A stretch of DNA of 64,000 nucleotides from Rhabditoides inermis (taxonomy: Eukaryota > Nematoda > Chromadorea > Rhabditida > Rhabditidae), in NCBI GenBank assembly GCA_963966185.1, contig CAWZYM010000328.1, positions 450,501 to 514,500 of the forward strand, in the 5' to 3' direction. Shown one piece after another: positions 62,537 to 64,000 of this stretch. The translations under genes and the position numbers were made by a program. The first letter of the stretch is position 1, and each line of letters starts with the position of its first letter. The notes under the pieces are model-generated. The model was given only the letters and a program-made list of their open reading frames with translations. It was not told where the DNA came from and ran no database searches.

Positions 62537-64000
62537 GACGTTTCAACTCGTAGATGTTCGTGTATTGTGGTTTTCGTGGCTGATAGATGTTCGTGGCGGC
62601 TCGTAGCTGTTCGTGGCTGACGTTACAACTCGTAGATTTTCGTGGATTGTGACTCTCGCGGCTGACAGTTGTTCGTTGCGGCTCGTAGCTGTTCGTGGCT
62701 GACGTTACAACTAGTAGATGTTCGTGGATTGTGGTTTTCGTGGCTGATAGATGTTCGTGGCGGCTCGTAGCTGTTCGTGGCTCACGTTGCAACTCGTAGA
62801 TGTTCGTGGATTGTGGCTCTCGCGGCTGACAGTTGTTCGTGGCGGCTCGTAGCTGTTTGTGGCTGAAGTTGAAACTCGTAGATGTTCGTGGATTGTGACT
62901 CTCGCGGCTGACAGTTGTTCGTGGCGGCTCGTAGCTGTTCGTGGCTCACGTTGCAACTCGTAGATGTTCGTGGATTGTGGCTCTCGCGGCTAACAGTTGT
63001 TCGTGGCGGCTCGTAGCTGTTCGTGACTCACGTTGCAACTCGTAGATGTTCGTGGATTGTGGCTCTCGCGGCTGACAGTTGTTCGTGGCGGCTCGTAGCT
63101 GTTTGTGGCTGAAGTTGAAACTCGTAGATATTTGTGGATTGTGACTCTCGCGGCTGACAGTTGTTCGTGGCGGCTCGTAGCTGTTCGTGGCTGACGTTAC
63201 AACTCGTAGATGTTCGTGGATTGTGGTATTCGCAGCTGATAGATGTTTGTGGCGGCTCGTAGCTGTTCGTGGCTGACGTTGCAACTCGTAGATGTTCGTG
63301 GATTTTGGCTCTCGCGGCTGACAGTTGTTCGTGGCGGCTCGTAGCTGTTCGTGGCTGAAGTTGCAACTCGTAGATGTTCGTGGATTGTGGTTCTCGCGGC
63401 TGATAGATGTTCGTGGCGGCTCGTGGCTGTTTGTAACTGAAGTTGAAACTCGTAGCTGTTCGTGGATTGTGGCTCTCGCGGCTGACAGTTATTCGTGGCG
63501 GCTCGTAGCTGTTCGTGGCTGACGTTACAACTCGTAGATATTCGTGGATTGTGACTCTCGCGGCTGACAGTTGTGCGTGGCGGATCGTAGCTGTTCGTGG
63601 CTCACGTTGCAACTCGTAGATGTTCGTGGATTGTGGCTTTCGCAGCTGACAGTTGTTCGTGGCGGCTCGTAGCTGTTCGTGGCTGAAGTTGCAACTCGTA
63701 GATGTTCGTGGGTTGTGGTTCTCGCGGCTGATAGATGTTCGTGGCGGCTCGTGGCTGTTTGTAACTGAAGTTGAAACTCGTAGCTGTTCGTGATTGTGGC
63801 TCTCGCGGCTGACAGTTATTCGTGGCGGCTCGTAGCTGTTCGTGGCTCACGTTACAACTCGTAGATGTTCGTGGATTGTGGTATTCGCAGCTGATAGATG
63901 TTTGTGGCGGCTCGTAGCTGTTCGTGGCTGACGTTACAACTCGTAGATATTCGTGGATTGTGGTTTTCGCGGCTGATAGATGTTCGTGGCGGCTCGTAGC

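Larger units (their letters stand above)
1..64000. repeat. 82-bp satellite DNA array filling the window
   Basis: Every part of the window reads as head-to-tail copies of one monomer of about 82 bp, roughly 780 copies. Landmarks in the monomer (phase set at base 1) are TGTTCGTGG at positions 1, 21 and 50, CTCGTAG at 13 and 42, and GCTGACAGT at 74-82. The first unit is exactly 1-82 and the second starts at 83. Recurrent variant sites include TGTTTGTGG for TGTTCGTGG at position 21, TGACGTTAC / TGAAGTTGA / TCACGTTGC around 31-39, and GCTGACAGT / GCTGATAGA at the end. No unique sequence, gene or RNA gene was seen anywhere. Such long homogeneous arrays are typical of eukaryotic heterochromatin; the family itself is not one I recognise. 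Confidence 0.98.
53071..64000 (+). repeat. Satellite block C, forward orientation
   Basis: The monomer is back on +. It opens in the HOR phase of about 11,37x of block A, then holds a 2,197-bp tandem duplication, then follows 25,268-27,235 (offset 30,825) and 13,983-19,648 (offset 42,888). After 62,536 it follows copy 1 (6,171 onward, offset 56,366) for about 0.4 kb before going its own way. Near 63,791 one unit has a one-base deletion (TTCGTGATTG). No gene is present. Confidence 0.95.

Noticed and set aside
1..64000. CRISPR array
   Set aside because: The units are directly adjacent and the whole 82 bp is repeated; there are no unique spacers between short repeats and no cas-like genes.
1..64000. 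CENP-B box in the monomer
   Set aside because: TTCGTGGCGGCTCG begins like the box core (TTCG then NNNN), but the required A and the CGGG are absent in every variant looked at. A centromeric role can be neither shown nor excluded.
1..64000. Telomeric or simple-sequence repeat
   Set aside because: No TTAGGG, TTAGG or TTTAGGG-type tract is present; the shortest internal period is about 20-33 bp.
1..64000. tRNA, rRNA or other structured RNA genes
   Set aside because: No cloverleaf-like or rRNA-like sequence stands out from the monomer at any place, and any fold of a single unit would be repeated hundreds of times.

Overview
The whole 64 kb window is one kind of sequence: a satellite array built from an approximately 82-bp monomer, repeated about 780 times with no non-repetitive interruption that I can find. 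No gene, RNA gene, transposon, promoter or terminator can be supported. The organism is most likely a eukaryote (centromeric, pericentromeric, subtelomeric or other heterochromatic DNA from a long-read assembly). I do not recognise the monomer and cannot name a clade. It is about 54% G+C, and CpG is not depleted in the consensus (8 CpG per 82 bp, against about 5.6 expected from base composition).

Monomer anatomy (phase 1 = window base 1): TGTTCGTGG occurs at monomer positions 1, 21 and 50, CTCGTAG at 13 and 42, and GCTGACAGT closes the unit at 74-82. The monomer therefore looks like an old trimer of shorter pieces with 20/29/33-bp spacing. Units differ by recurrent substitutions and by diagnostic indels giving units of about 80, 65, 50 and 111 bp. 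Variants recur in the same order over kilobases, so the array has higher-order repeat (HOR) structure.

Layout. Block A (1-27,981) carries the TGTTCGTGG orientation on the + strand. It is essentially two copies of a roughly 13.4-kb HOR, with local indels of whole monomers. At 27,982-27,997 the orientation reverses. Block B (27,998-53,060, about 25 kb) carries the same monomer on the - strand, but with partly different variants and shorter HORs (about 0.74, 1.0, 1.3, 2.07 and 2.6 kb). At 53,061-53,070 the orientation flips back. Block C (53,071-64,000) is again +, and much of it is nearly identical to block A: 56,871-62,536 matches 13,983-19,648 at a constant offset of 42,888.

The many long open reading frames are by-products. 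The monomer is 82 bp (1 mod 3) and poor in stop codons when read on the C/A-rich strand, so frames stay open through all three phases. The strand of the long frames simply follows array orientation. The points worth a second look are the two orientation switches and the mismatch in HOR phase across block B, a micro-inversion with a 144-bp deletion at 5,433, the sister relationship of HOR copies lying either side of block B, and the subunit-level indels that mark HOR lineages. All comparisons were made by eye on the sequence; no alignment was run.
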